NCBI GenBank assembly: GCA_030374805.1
Contig: JARGSG010000035.1
Location: forward strand, 124,001 to 188,000
Origin: Gracilaria gracilis
Lineage: Eukaryota; Rhodophyta; Florideophyceae; Gracilariales; Gracilariaceae
Direction of reading: 5' to 3'
DNA: 64,000 nucleotides
The position numbers and the translations under genes were made by a program. Shown piece after piece: positions 31,169 to 40,717 of this stretch; positions within the stretch are counted from its first letter, which is position 1; every line of letters begins with the position of its first letter. Below the pieces are notes generated by a model, which was given only the letters and a program-made list of their open reading frames with translations, did no database searches and was not told the DNA's origin.

Positions 31169-32800
31169 ATGCCCCCAAACGTACTCTCGTTCCAACTACC
31201 CTTGCCTTTCAAGCCTTGCGCATGCTCCACTTCGCCAACATCCGTTCAATCCCTTGTTATCCCCCAAATGAGAGCGTCTGCCACCCCGGCGCATGTACCA
31301 CTCCCGCCACCGCCGCTCCCGCTCCCTACCAACAATCACACATGGAGCCCTTCGTCTACATCAGCGCTCGACATCATTCTCACCCACGCAACCGCCGACT
31401 TTGACTCGTTAGGCTGTGCTGTAGGGCTTGCCAAACTCATCTCCCCTTCTGCCATAGTCGTACTACCTGCAGGTGTTCATTCTGCTGTGCGGCGCTATCT
31501 CAGTTTACACAAGTCCTTCTTTCCCATCGTCGAGGCGAAACTCATCGATCCTGCTCGCATACGTTTCCTTGGCGTCGTCGATACATGTTCGAAGAAAATG
31601 CTTGCTGCGGCAGCTTCCTGGCTAGCGCATGCAGACTCTGTTCTTGTTATTGATCATCACGCCACGACCAATTCACATGCCATAACACAGGCAGATGTTT
31701 CGGGCGATTTGCACATCATCAACCAACCGGTCGGAGCCGCCACTACAATCGTTGTAGAGAGTTTAATGCAACGAAAAGATATACAACTATCTACTGCCGA
31801 ATGCACCTTACTTGCGCTTGCAATTCATACTGATACTGGTTCGCTCTCTTTCGAAAGCACCACCCCACGTGATGCTACAGCCCTAGCTTGGTTGCTAGAA
31901 CGTGGTGCTTGCCAAAGATCCATTTCACAGTTTGCGCGAAATTATCTCACTACCCCTCAACAGCGATTGTTGGCAAACGCTCTAGACACAATGACCGTTC
32001 AATTTGTCGACGGTATACGCGTCGCACATGTGACGTTGGAATCCGATGATTTTGTCAACGGTATGGCCGGTGTCGCACAAACAGCACTCGAACTTGCGAA
32101 CATTGATGCGTTAATACTCGCTGTCGTGGCTCCATCTGGTCGCTCAAAGACCGACCTTGCATCGAAACGGTCTCGTATGAAGCGCGTCAGTATTATTGCT
32201 CGTGCTCGTTCTGGTGTGGATGGCATTGACTTTAGTGAACTATTTCGGTCGCATGGTGGAGGAGGTCATCCGCAAGCTGCTGCGTTTACCGTCAAGGTTC
32301 GCGGCGGGGAAGAGGTCGGAGAACTTGTTGAATCTCTAATGGATGGCTTACTGGCGCAATTACCGCCTCCAATCTATGCCCAAGATTTCATGTCAACTGA
32401 TGTTGTGTCGATCACTAATGACCAGACGATGGGTGAAGCAAAAGCACTTTTGTTTGAAAGTGGTCACACGGGCATTGCCGTAGTCAAATCCATGCAACGT
32501 AAGGAACTCGTTGGTGTGATTTCGAGACAGGATGTTGCACTGGCAGAGAGAAGGGATTTGCTAAACACTCCAGTGAAAGGGTGGGTCGCACGAAAAGTTA
32601 TCTATGTGGGCAAAGATACTCTACTACACGAGATTGAGCGATTGTTGGTGGAAAACAATATCGGTAGGCTTCCAGTAGTTGAAGATGACAAGGTTATTGG
32701 TATTGTCACAAGGAGTGATGTACTCGTTCAGCGAAGGTTATTCGATCGCGAGGACGATTCGCCCGCCTTGCAAAGCATGTCGCAAGCGTACTTCGTGTAA
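31169..32800 (+). CDS. DHH-DHHA1 phosphoesterase fused to two CBS domains, lacking a nucleotidyltransferase head
   Basis: 543 residues. After a Pro-rich, hydroxylated N-terminus (residues 1-65, transit-peptide-like) comes the DHH domain: DFDS (77-80), VVDTC (137-141), the motif VIDHH (160-164) and HTDTGSLSFE (220-229). The DHHA1 signature SHGGGGHPQAAAF lies near 362-374. Two CBS domains follow (about 395-450 and 460-520), each ending in a GVISRxDV/GIVTRSDV turn. In bacteria and cyanobacteria this layout normally continues into a poly(A)/CCA nucleotidyltransferase head; here the gene ends right after CBS2 with VQRRLFDRED...YFV and the downstream 740 bases hold no such domain. Likely a nanoRNase- or pyrophosphatase-like enzyme tuned by adenylate binding. 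The cyanobacterial (plastid) origin is inferred from architecture. Confidence 0.9.
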   Translation: MPPNVLSFQLPLPFKPCACSTSPTSVQSLVIPQMRASATPAHVPLPPPPLPLPTNNHTWSPSSTSALDIILTHATADFDSLGCAVGLAKLISPSAIVVLPAGVHSAVRRYLSLHKSFFPIVEAKLIDPARIRFLGVVDTCSKKMLAAAASWLAHADSVLVIDHHATTNSHAITQADVSGDLHIINQPVGAATTIVVESLMQRKDIQLSTAECTLLALAIHTDTGSLSFESTTPRDATALAWLLERGACQRSISQFARNYLTTPQQRLLANALDTMTVQFVDGIRVAHVTLESDDFVNGMAGVAQTALELANIDALILAVVAPSGRSKTDLASKRSRMKRVSIIARARSGVDGIDFSELFRSHGGGGHPQAAAFTVKVRGGEEVGELVESLMDGLLAQLPPPIYAQDFMSTDVVSITNDQTMGEAKALLFESGHTGIAVVKSMQRKELVGVISRQDVALAERRDLLNTPVKGWVARKVIYVGKDTLLHEIERLLVENNIGRLPVVEDDKVIGIVTRSDVLVQRRLFDREDDSPALQSMSQAYFV

Positions 32801-33347
32801 CATTGAGATTGTCTTCTGTTGCTTATCTGAGCTGCTGGTGGTGAAATGTATCTCGTTATAACAGTTTTTATTAAGATTCTTACTTGTACAGGGATTTGGT
32901 GTATCTATCGCATATATAGATTCTCATGCGAAGCTAGTAAATCCATGGGCTGCGCAAGAATGCCAAGACAACAACAGTGAACCAAAAGCAAACTAGACGA
33001 GCAGCTACTATGTATGATATAACCCTCCTGCTCACCGGTAGTATACCTCTTCTGGGAAACGTTCGTTAGTGCGCAGCGTCACAAGACATGCTGCAGGTTC
33101 ACGACGCTCGTGCCACTTTCATAGCGACTAGAGTTCCTTCTTCTTCTATTATTATCCATCCAGATACAAAGCCACCTGGGTGAAGGGTTGGTGCGTGTCC
33201 GATATAGAACCGAGTCCAAGCAACTTCAGCACCCCACGGCGTTCTCCATTGTGATATCGTCAGGTTGAGCGGAAACGAGTCTTCTGGATTTATGTCCTTA
33301 TATATGGCCTTATGTAGCTTAAGGACCAGTCTCACCTCCTATTAAAC

Positions 33348-33381
<34 letters not shown>

Positions 33382-33545
33382 AAGTCGGGACCACAGTACA
33401 GAAGAGGAAGAAGGAATCCCTTGAACGTTGCGAGCATGGAGATAGAAGACGTGTAGGGCGTTCAAGATGTTCTAGAGTCACTAATGTACTAAGATACAGG
33501 AAGATTCTGGCAAAGGAAATAACTAGAGAAGGAAATAATCCTAGA
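32801..33545. other. Intergenic region with (TC)n microsatellite
   Basis: Contains a perfect (TC)15 tract at 33349-33378. No gene or RNA recognised. A 78-codon minus-strand frame at 33099-33335 has no domain and is not called. Confidence 0.6.
33349..33378. repeat. (TC)n microsatellite, about 15 units
   Basis: Uninterrupted dinucleotide tract between the DHH-CBS gene and the small minus-strand gene. Such CT tracts also start the dispersed-repeat copies A to C. Confidence 0.95.
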
Positions 33546-34145
33546 TCATTGTTTTCGCCAGTAATCCCTCTTTTCCTTCATTATCATCCGCATGCCTTGG
33601 GTTATTAACCCATCGTCCTCTCGTTTTGCTTTGGCTGCTTTCTGAACAGCCCTGAAGAGTTCCTTCTTCTGTTTGGTAATCGAGGCAATATCGTCGGTAA
33701 CGCTTTCTATCAACGCATCTACATAAGTCATATACTTTGTGACTCGGTCAACGAATTCACCAGGGTTTAAGTCTGCCTTCATCGTCAGCCTTAATGTTGG
33801 CTTCACGTTTTCACCAGCGACCTCCACTGTAGCAAATTGCCCCTTCTCCATCACAACAATAACACTGCCAGGGTCGATCTGATCCACAACGTTTCGAAGA
33901 CTTTGTAAGAGACGTTGTGTATATGGGTTGGAAAACCCATAGCCGTACCTTGTAAATATCTCATCGTGCTTGAAGAAAGCATCCTGAGATGTAATCCCAT
34001 CACAAACCGAAACACGTAAGAACGCGTACTTTTGAGAACATTTCTGATAGAATTCAAAGAGCACGAACCATGTCTTAGAGTCGCCGAGGAGATCTGGTCC
34101 AGTACATGTTCTTGTGCGCCACCACGATGGGCCTTCATTCGACAT
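33546..34145 (-). CDS. Hypothetical 199-residue protein: beta-rich head followed by a coiled coil (XRCC4-superfamily-like layout)
   Basis: The product starts MSNEGPSWW at 34145. Residues 25-120 alternate short hydrophobic strands (TWFVLFEFY, YAFLRVSVCD, SVIVVMEKGQFATVEVAG, TLRLTMKADL) typical of a compact beta head. Residues 122-175 form a heptad-like helix (FVDRVTKYMTYVDALIESVTDDI...KKELFRAVQKAAK) followed by a basic tail (MKEKRDYWRKQ). A head then a coiled-coil stalk is the plan of XRCC4, XLF, PAXX and SAS6. No sequence-level motif confirms that, so the superfamily is a guess. The gene's coding quality (balanced charge, no low complexity) supports it being real. Confidence 0.6.
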   Translation of the reverse strand: MSNEGPSWWRTRTCTGPDLLGDSKTWFVLFEFYQKCSQKYAFLRVSVCDGITSQDAFFKHDEIFTRYGYGFSNPYTQRLLQSLRNVVDQIDPGSVIVVMEKGQFATVEVAGENVKPTLRLTMKADLNPGEFVDRVTKYMTYVDALIESVTDDIASITKQKKELFRAVQKAAKAKREDDGLITQGMRMIMKEKRDYWRKQ

Positions 34146-34879
34146 TGTTTCTATACTCAGTATCAGTCTGATTCCGAAATATATGTGTGTACCAAGAGAG
34201 AACCCACTCCCTTTCTGACAGAACGAAGTGGTGTTCGCAGAAATCAGGTCAGCGCTGTCACTGCCGGGGGCGCAACAACTTCTTGAACGTCAGGATTTTG
34301 AAGTGTGGACTTGATAGAGAGACGCTCTGCACTACGTAGTAACTGAACTGGTGGCGTGCCGATAACAAGAAATTGAGACAGAGACCGAGAGCAAGAGCGA
34401 CGGAATACCTAGGGGTCTACGCCATGGATGCGATAGAAAACTACACGTAAGATACAGTTCTCAAATTGGCGTCACGTAACCTTATCAAGGATCTCAGCCC
34501 AACTATCAACGATCTCTACAGTTGGCAGTCTTCGCAATGAGAGCGCCAAACACAAAATAGACAAACGTCTCTCTCCGCCTTCCCATTGTAAGAACAAGAA
34601 TGCGAAACCGAGATGCACAGTAGTCCAGCACACGGCGGCACTCAAAGTACAAGGGTACGAGAGTTACCTTGGCTTGCGCCTCTCTCTGAGAGAAATTTTC
34701 CGATGAGACTGTTTTGTCGTCCAAAGACACGCAACTAACAAACCTGCATTTCGTGGGCCCTCTCTTCATGCTGTGCGGGAAATTGATCTGGCGAGTTCTC
34801 TCAAGTTCATCAGCTTCGTCCTTCTGTAGAGGATTCTACCCTCGTTTAATCCCTCGTGAAAGCAACACGACCACGGCTA

Positions 34880-35160
34880 CCGTCGTCTAAGTGCTGTTAC
34901 CGCCCAAGTGGGGCGACACGCCCCGAAGGGGAGGAAGGAGAAGGGAAATCCGCGAAGTTCAGTATGAACCGTCTGTTGACTTTGACGGTACCGATCGTCT
35001 TCCCGGGGACCTTCCGGTACTGGAGACGGGGCAATAGGGCAACCCAAAAAGGGGGAAAAAGAGAACCCGACGTTCGGAATCTTCCCCTCAGGGAGGTAGC
35101 ACAACTCGAGCCTCCTTGATCATGACACGTCCTGGACGGATTATGTGACCCAGATACTTG
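34880..35160 (-). mobile_element. Ty3/gypsy-type LTR retrotransposon fossil, reverse-transcriptase fragment
   Basis: Near 35090-35160 on the minus strand a peptide with KYLGHIIRPGR matches the block that ends the gypsy reverse-transcriptase palm. A weaker RT-like stretch follows toward 34880. It is broken and small (about 5% of a full element); no LTRs or flanking duplications were found. Age cannot be set without its relatives. Confidence 0.6.
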
Positions 35161-35164
35161 ATGG

Positions 35165-35460
35165 TAACTGACTTATGACGTCGTTCTGTTTTGCTTGGTA
35201 ATTCTTCTCGCCTTGAGGGTTTCGTTAGCGGGCAACGCAGTACCACATGTTCAGCATCTTTCTTAGATCGTGTAGCGCATTCACAGAGACAGATTTTGTC
35301 GCCGAGAAAAGTAGCAACTGGATGTAGTTCAAACACGTGCCCTGTATAAAACTGGGCGAGGGTTACTTCAGCTTTGTGTATCTCGCCACTGTCGTTCAGA
35401 AACTCAGGTATGTTCTTCCCTGCATGTTTGGCTTCCTCATGGGCATAATCTCTGCGGGTT
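35165..35460 (-). mobile_element. LINE (non-LTR retrotransposon) C-terminal fragment
   Basis: The minus-strand peptide runs from an RNase H-end-like RRDYAHEEAKHA through AEVTLAQFYTGHVFEL and CLCECATRSKKDAEHVVLRC to CPLTKPSRREEL. The order 'tGH...C.C......aEHvv..CP....R..l' is the zinc-knuckle-like C-terminal segment of RNase H-bearing LINEs. The upstream endonuclease and reverse transcriptase are absent, so this is a truncated piece. It abuts the LTR-element fragment at 35160 on the same strand, the two sharing one open frame by chance of joining. Confidence 0.72.
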
Positions 35461-36017
35461 TATATGGAGAGTAACAAGGCGGCGAAATTCAAAACGATTG
35501 ATGACAACTTTCCAGAGAACTAGGGGAAAAGTGTGGGACCAGAGAACCAGGGGTTGCTCTATCATAAATATATGCAAGACACACTCCCTCTTCACATCCT
35601 CTCGGATCGTATACACTTGGAAAGAACTTCGTCTTTCAACTGCAAGTCGGACCCTTTAAGCAATAAGTATAACTAGATGCTTGAAGAGAAGTATGCCAAG
35701 AAAGTTATGCTTCCCTCCTCTTCATCAACTACAGGGGTTCGCTGACGCTGATATAATGGGGAAATGGCCCGATATTGGCCTTCCTCGTGAGAGCACGCTT
35801 CTTTCAGCAGAGGCGTTTCGCACTAAGTTGTAATTAGACTCGTGTGCTCCTTAAGTGAGGGAGAGTGAGTCACTGCAGTGCAGACTGAACGTCAAGACTC
35901 CTGAGTATAAAGTGGGACTTGGTAAAGGTACAGGGCTGGACCAACGGAAACCACAAACGCACGCACTCTTCGCATTCTCGGAATATCAAACTCCTCTCAT
36001 CCCGGGTGGAATATAGA

Positions 36018-38180
36018 CTAGCACTCTGATGCCAGCACGGTAACGATCGCAGCACGATATTGAGGCGACCTTGTGTTTCGAAACAAAACGTGAACCCCTT
36101 TCTTTCCTCTCTTATCCCATTCAGCGTCCGCTAATCTTCTTAACGCACTGATTGCCATCAATCCAATCCCGACTGGTGCCCCGCAAGACATTCTCCAACC
36201 ACCAAAACTGATGTACCCGACTACATCGCGAGTAGGCCTGGTCTCACCACGATTGGGGTCCGACTTCTTCTCTACATCTCCCGAGAATTGTGACCCCAAA
36301 GTATGAATCGATCCAAGATCTGCAGCGTTCGGCTCGCAAAGTATACCATTTCTTTCCGGAACACCACGCGAGAGCGGCTTGATACAAACGCGAACGAAAT
36401 GCGTGCAATGCTGCGCAATCGGCTCGATACCAAGGTTACGGTTATCAAGCGGGCTTTTTAAATGCTGAACAACCTGCCGTGAGACTACTCTCCGGTCATT
36501 AGTATGAATCAAGTGCTGAAACAGATGCATTCCGAAGAACTGATGTAACAGCGAGCGGTTTCGAATGATACGCACGAGTCCTTGGGTTTCATTTTCTGCA
36601 TCCAGCTTGATGCGCTTTCTCTTCTGTCCTAGAAGTTTCGTTTCGTTGATTGCGATACCATCTAGATCAGGAATCATGGGCGATGTAATTCTGTTCATTG
36701 CATAATTTACTCTCTTCGAAGGAGGTTTCTTGTTATATCGACCCTCTTCTTTTAAACGTTCTTCCCGCATCAGGGCATATCCAGTCTCCCCATCTTGATA
36801 GTCTTCTGGGAATACTTCCATCAAGTTTTCCACGCGAAGACGCTTCACTTCTTCAATTCCAATCGCTCTTGCTCCATTCGCATACATGAGGGAATTCCAA
36901 AAGATCATTCCGGTCCCGGCTGGAATTAAGACCTCGTATCCAGCTGCCACGGCCATCGTTCGCTGCATGAGGATAAATGGTATTCTATCTTGTGAAGGTT
37001 TTCCTTTTCCGCTGGCTATTCGCTCAGGCCACAATTTGCGCTTAGTTTCACTCCACAGCTCACTTGCGTCAACACTCTGAAAGTCAACCCCGTAATCATA
37101 GTCCAAGGCGACTTTCTTGGCGTTTTCTCCCATCGTTTTTGGAGGGAAGCTAGCACGGGGATCTTCCGCTTCGCCACAAATAACACATCCAGCAGGTAAG
37201 CAATTTGGTGATCGAGCTCGAGCTACATGTACGAAGGGGGTGCTAGTGGTGCGCAAAACAGAAGCTAGTACTATGCCGCTACGAGAACCGTATAGAGAGA
37301 ATCTCTGAGGCGGAGATATTATCCTTTGCACTTTCGTGCCAATCCTGGTATGTTTTTGTATTGCTTTCAAAGCATGGTCGGTGAGGGTAGGATGAACCCA
37401 CAACCAGACTCTAATGATTTCTCCTTTTGGTTCTCCATCTGAAACGACCGCCGAAGATGGTCTCCAAAGCACGTCTGATGGTCCAATTGCCTTCGTACCG
37501 TCCATGATGACAACATCAGTAGCCCAACGACATCCATTGACCATAGGGTTCGTCACTACGCGATTACTATGTGGCCCCGTAACCACTCTCAGAACACTCT
37601 TGACACTGGCCAGGTCTCCAGAAATTTCGATGATGTCCAGGTAGCTAGCATCATGAATCACACAAGCTCGGGATGCCGCTTTGTACGCAGAGCGGTATCC
37701 TCGATCGTTGCAGCTCACTGCCACATGACGTCCACCGACGTCTCCCATCCGAAAACGTTTCGCATGCCATATATGAGTCTCTAGCCACTCTGGGTTCCTC
37801 GCTCGCAGTTTGCGTATGGCTTTCAAGAAACGAGCTTTCTTTCGATACTTGCGGCATCTTGCAGCACCTTTTGGACCTGGAAGACGCTCACACGTACCAG
37901 GTGGACGCTGCTTCTCCAGTTGAGCGGCATGTGCGGCACGAAATCGTGCTGGTATTCTTCGTGACGAGTGAGACATTGTTCTCCTTCTCCTGTGCCATGA
38001 GAGCTGTTGGTAAACGCGCCGAGTTCCAGACAGCGAGGAAGCCGCCTCCCGTAGTGCCCGTAACTCCAATGCTCGAGCAACAGCGAAGTCAACCACGTCC
38101 AAAGTTGCGTTCTGCACATTTCTTTGTATCGCTTGGTTGTCCCCTTGTCGGCGGTTGGGGGTCTTTGACTTCATTTGCAT
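36018..38180 (-). CDS. POP1: POP1, RNase P/RNase MRP protein subunit
   Basis: 720 residues from the first ATG (38180). The largest protein of RNase P and MRP; it grips the catalytic RNA. N-terminal POP1 signature: RRIPARFRAAHAAQLEK, KYRKKARFLKAIRKLRARN and WLETHIWHAKRF (about residues 73-143). The POPLD domain follows: YEVLIPAGTGMIFWNSLMY (around residues 415-435) and VFPEDYQDGETGYALMREER. The C-terminus has a short domain ending RSPQYRAAIVTVLASEC. Normal length is 700-1000. Single exon. Confidence 0.95.
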   Translation of the reverse strand: MQMKSKTPNRRQGDNQAIQRNVQNATLDVVDFAVARALELRALREAASSLSGTRRVYQQLSWHRRRRTMSHSSRRIPARFRAAHAAQLEKQRPPGTCERLPGPKGAARCRKYRKKARFLKAIRKLRARNPEWLETHIWHAKRFRMGDVGGRHVAVSCNDRGYRSAYKAASRACVIHDASYLDIIEISGDLASVKSVLRVVTGPHSNRVVTNPMVNGCRWATDVVIMDGTKAIGPSDVLWRPSSAVVSDGEPKGEIIRVWLWVHPTLTDHALKAIQKHTRIGTKVQRIISPPQRFSLYGSRSGIVLASVLRTTSTPFVHVARARSPNCLPAGCVICGEAEDPRASFPPKTMGENAKKVALDYDYGVDFQSVDASELWSETKRKLWPERIASGKGKPSQDRIPFILMQRTMAVAAGYEVLIPAGTGMIFWNSLMYANGARAIGIEEVKRLRVENLMEVFPEDYQDGETGYALMREERLKEEGRYNKKPPSKRVNYAMNRITSPMIPDLDGIAINETKLLGQKRKRIKLDAENETQGLVRIIRNRSLLHQFFGMHLFQHLIHTNDRRVVSRQVVQHLKSPLDNRNLGIEPIAQHCTHFVRVCIKPLSRGVPERNGILCEPNAADLGSIHTLGSQFSGDVEKKSDPNRGETRPTRDVVGYISFGGWRMSCGAPVGIGLMAISALRRLADAEWDKRGKKGVHVLFRNTRSPQYRAAIVTVLASEC

Positions 38181-38718
38181 TGTGGCCAAAGTTGATAATT
38201 GTCCCGATAGTCAAGCGAGCGCTGGTTATAAGTTGAAGCTTCTTTATGGCTTCAGAAGGGAGTCGCGTTCTACTCTTTTGAACCGTAAACACTTGTACCC
38301 TCCTGTAGGGGTTTGAAACACCTGTTGAACGTAGCCTTCGCCAGAGTACTGTAGCCTACACTGTAGGCCCTACAGTACTCAAGTGTATGTACTGCGATCA
38401 AATGAAGTCGGTAGGAACGTTAGAGGGCTAACCTTCTAACCTTATAAATTGTTTTCGTTCGTTCGTTCTAACCTTACCCTTCCCCAACGGTAATCACCTT
38501 CTACGGACTCTTGAGTGTAGATACTCTGATCGGTTAGAGCGTAATCCTTTGCCAACCCTTGCTAAAGGGTTTCTGGTGCAGAGTACCAAGGGTATAGTAG
38601 AATAGATTAGCGGTTGGTGCTGACCAAGATTGCAGATGGGCGGTCGCAGATCTAATCGGTTTTCCAAAACGCAAATCAGCGGAAGGTGATTTGCGTTTCG
38701 ACACGTTGCTAGGTAATG
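38181..38718. promoter_or_regulatory. 538-base region upstream of POP1, with a TACC dyad and a nested palindrome
   Basis: Contains TACCAAGGGTA (38584-38594) and a nested cruciform at 38344-38380: outer arms GAGTACTGTAG/CTACAGTACTC enclose an inner CCTACA/TGTAGG. It lies 160-200 bases upstream of the POP1 start. Confidence 0.55.
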
Positions 38719-40113
38719 TTACACTTTATTTAGGAACAACTTCTCTAGTTGAACCGCCATCTCGGTGACGTAGTGGCCTTTCCCATTGTATGTCTTGCAG
38801 TTATTAACCATTCGCTTGAAGTCGGCAATGAAAATCTCTTTGGTAACATAGAACCATCCATCGTCTAGTCGTTTCTGCATCGTCGACAAATCCATTGGAT
38901 TCTTGATAACGTCATAGTAATCAATGGCTCCGGTCTCTTCAGCATTGACCGGATCCGAAAACGGCCAAGCACAATCGTGGTTTTTTATTTCATCCAGAAC
39001 TGATTGCAAATGTTTATGTAGAATCTCCTGAGACGTCTTATCCCGTGTCGAGAACCCAGCGGTAGGACCATTTCGAGTGGACAAATTATTGTTCTTCCAC
39101 CCCACGTCTTTAAGACCAGGAATATCTTCAATCTTCATTCCCTTCTTCCCCCGTACATCGATGCCACGGTAAACAACATGGCTGTTTGAAATCTCCTTCA
39201 TTTTCTCCACCAGCGCCATCTTCTGGGCTTTCAATAACATTGGAATGTTCAGGTAGTCTACGTTTGGATGTAAAATGCACTCCATCAATGTTACACCGTC
39301 ATAGTCTTTGATATATCCTTGCCAGCGCTCGAAAGGGAGAGTTATCTTCTTGCTGAACCCTTGCTTTTTAAAGTAAGGCACCGCATTGTTATCTGCACAT
39401 GTCAGTAGGTGGGTCAGTCCTATCCGTTTAGCCCGCTCTTTCGTCTGAGCCATCAGCCGTGTTCCGTATCCTCGCACCTGCTCTGTGTGGGAAATTGCCA
39501 GGAACGCAATCTCCGCAAACTTTTGATCGCGAAACGGGCGATAACAGCAACCACCCATAACAATATAGCCTGTTTCCGACTTTTTTAAGAGCGCAAGTGA
39601 TTCATGTTTTCTGTCAAAAACAAGGCGAGAAACATACGGCCGTGGCATGTTCGGTAGTTGCTTCACAAACACGTTCTTAAGCCCAAGTAGCAGCAGTAGA
39701 TTCTCTCTGTTAGAATCATTCTTCACCACTTGAAACTTAACGTTATCATTATACTCTTCCTTCGTCATCCGCACCCAGCGCTGAATGTAGTTGTGCTGCG
39801 AGTCCCACCCCAGAATATCAGCAGTGGGGTGCATATGAGCATCTGCCGGCGGCGTGCGAGGAGAACGACAAGGCGGGACCTCAACGATTGACATGATGTT
39901 ATAAGGTTTTCCAGAGGCAAGGTCCGCGTCCAAGATAGGTACCGACTCTGTCTCGACTTGACTTGGCCCACCTGAGTTCGAGTCGGGCATTTCCACAGCC
40001 ACATCTATGCGCGTTGCATTAGGAGCGTGTTTCGGCTTCGGCGCAAGGGCACGCACAGAAGCAGGAGGATGAGAGAGCCTTGGCTTCTTTTTGGAAGGAG
40101 GGTGAACTTCCAT
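38719..40113 (-). CDS. GCN5: GCN5/KAT2-type histone acetyltransferase with bromodomain
   Basis: 464 residues from the ATG at 40113. Acetylates histone H3 in SAGA-type complexes. After a 120-residue basic/acidic linker the GNAT core shows VSRLVFDRKHESLALL, IVMGGCCYRPF, the catalytic-Glu motif FAEIAFLAI (about residue 200), the acetyl-CoA loop QVRGYGTRLM and the C-terminal KKITLPFERWQGYIKDYDG. The bromodomain fills residues about 360-464: QSVLDEIKNH, WPFSDPVN, YYDVIKNPMDLSTMQKRL, KRMVNNCKTYNGKG. Length and order match plant and yeast Gcn5 (no PCAF-type N-terminal domain). Confidence 0.97.
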   Translation of the reverse strand: MEVHPPSKKKPRLSHPPASVRALAPKPKHAPNATRIDVAVEMPDSNSGGPSQVETESVPILDADLASGKPYNIMSIVEVPPCRSPRTPPADAHMHPTADILGWDSQHNYIQRWVRMTKEEYNDNVKFQVVKNDSNRENLLLLLGLKNVFVKQLPNMPRPYVSRLVFDRKHESLALLKKSETGYIVMGGCCYRPFRDQKFAEIAFLAISHTEQVRGYGTRLMAQTKERAKRIGLTHLLTCADNNAVPYFKKQGFSKKITLPFERWQGYIKDYDGVTLMECILHPNVDYLNIPMLLKAQKMALVEKMKEISNSHVVYRGIDVRGKKGMKIEDIPGLKDVGWKNNNLSTRNGPTAGFSTRDKTSQEILHKHLQSVLDEIKNHDCAWPFSDPVNAEETGAIDYYDVIKNPMDLSTMQKRLDDGWFYVTKEIFIADFKRMVNNCKTYNGKGHYVTEMAVQLEKLFLNKV

Positions 40114-40717
40114 TTTCAAGAAGGTTCTTACGTAAGCAGCAACGACTCCTGACAGAAAAACGTCCTACAAGGGTACAGATTGAGTCGAGTTGGCTTGCCA
40201 AACCTCCTAAGGTACAGTTGTGCATGAAACCACTCGAATAGGAAGCAGTAGCGCGATTCCCTTACGGCGGTGGCCTTGGATCGAAGAGGAGCCTCTCACG
40301 CTCTGAAACGCCTCGAGAGTCCCAAACCGACATTCGCTTCGCTGGCCGCGCCACCAAGCCAGCTCCGACGCTTTCTGCTTCTACCCTTGTACCGACGGTA
40401 CACGTACTTGTGATGCACGAAAAGGCGGCGTTAAGACCTTGCGAAGACAATATATTCCAAACGTATTTCCATTTCCCTATACCCTTGTACAACACATTTC
40501 TGCCAGCGCTCCCACGTGGATCAAACCCATTGACGAGCGGCGGCGGCAGGGCTGTTGATACGACTCCTGAAATGTGGTAGAACGTTGATCCATTGCAAAC
40601 CGGTGAAGAACCTTGGTACCGAGATAGATACATTGAACAGGCGCGGAGCTACTCTTGGCAGATAGGAAGACTGGGGCTGATAGCGCTGCAATTTGTGGTT
40701 TCCGCTGTGAACTCAAA
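40114..40717. promoter_or_regulatory. 604-base bidirectional promoter (GCN5/MPP10) with four TACC-dyad-like sites
   Basis: Between divergent start codons lie TACAAGGGTA (40166-40175, 53 bases from GCN5), TACCCTTGTA (40382-40391), the overlapping one-mismatch TACCGACGGTA (40390-40400) and TACCCTTGTA (40480-40489). All are near-copies of the dyad found exactly elsewhere. Confidence 0.6.

Larger units (their letters stand above)
34146..36017. other. 1.9-kb retroelement-relic region between the small gene and POP1
   Basis: Apart from the fossils at 34880-35160 and 35165-35460, only short frames without domains occur. A TACAAGGGTA site is at 34648-34657. Bases 35470-36017 show nothing recognisable. 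Confidence 0.5.
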
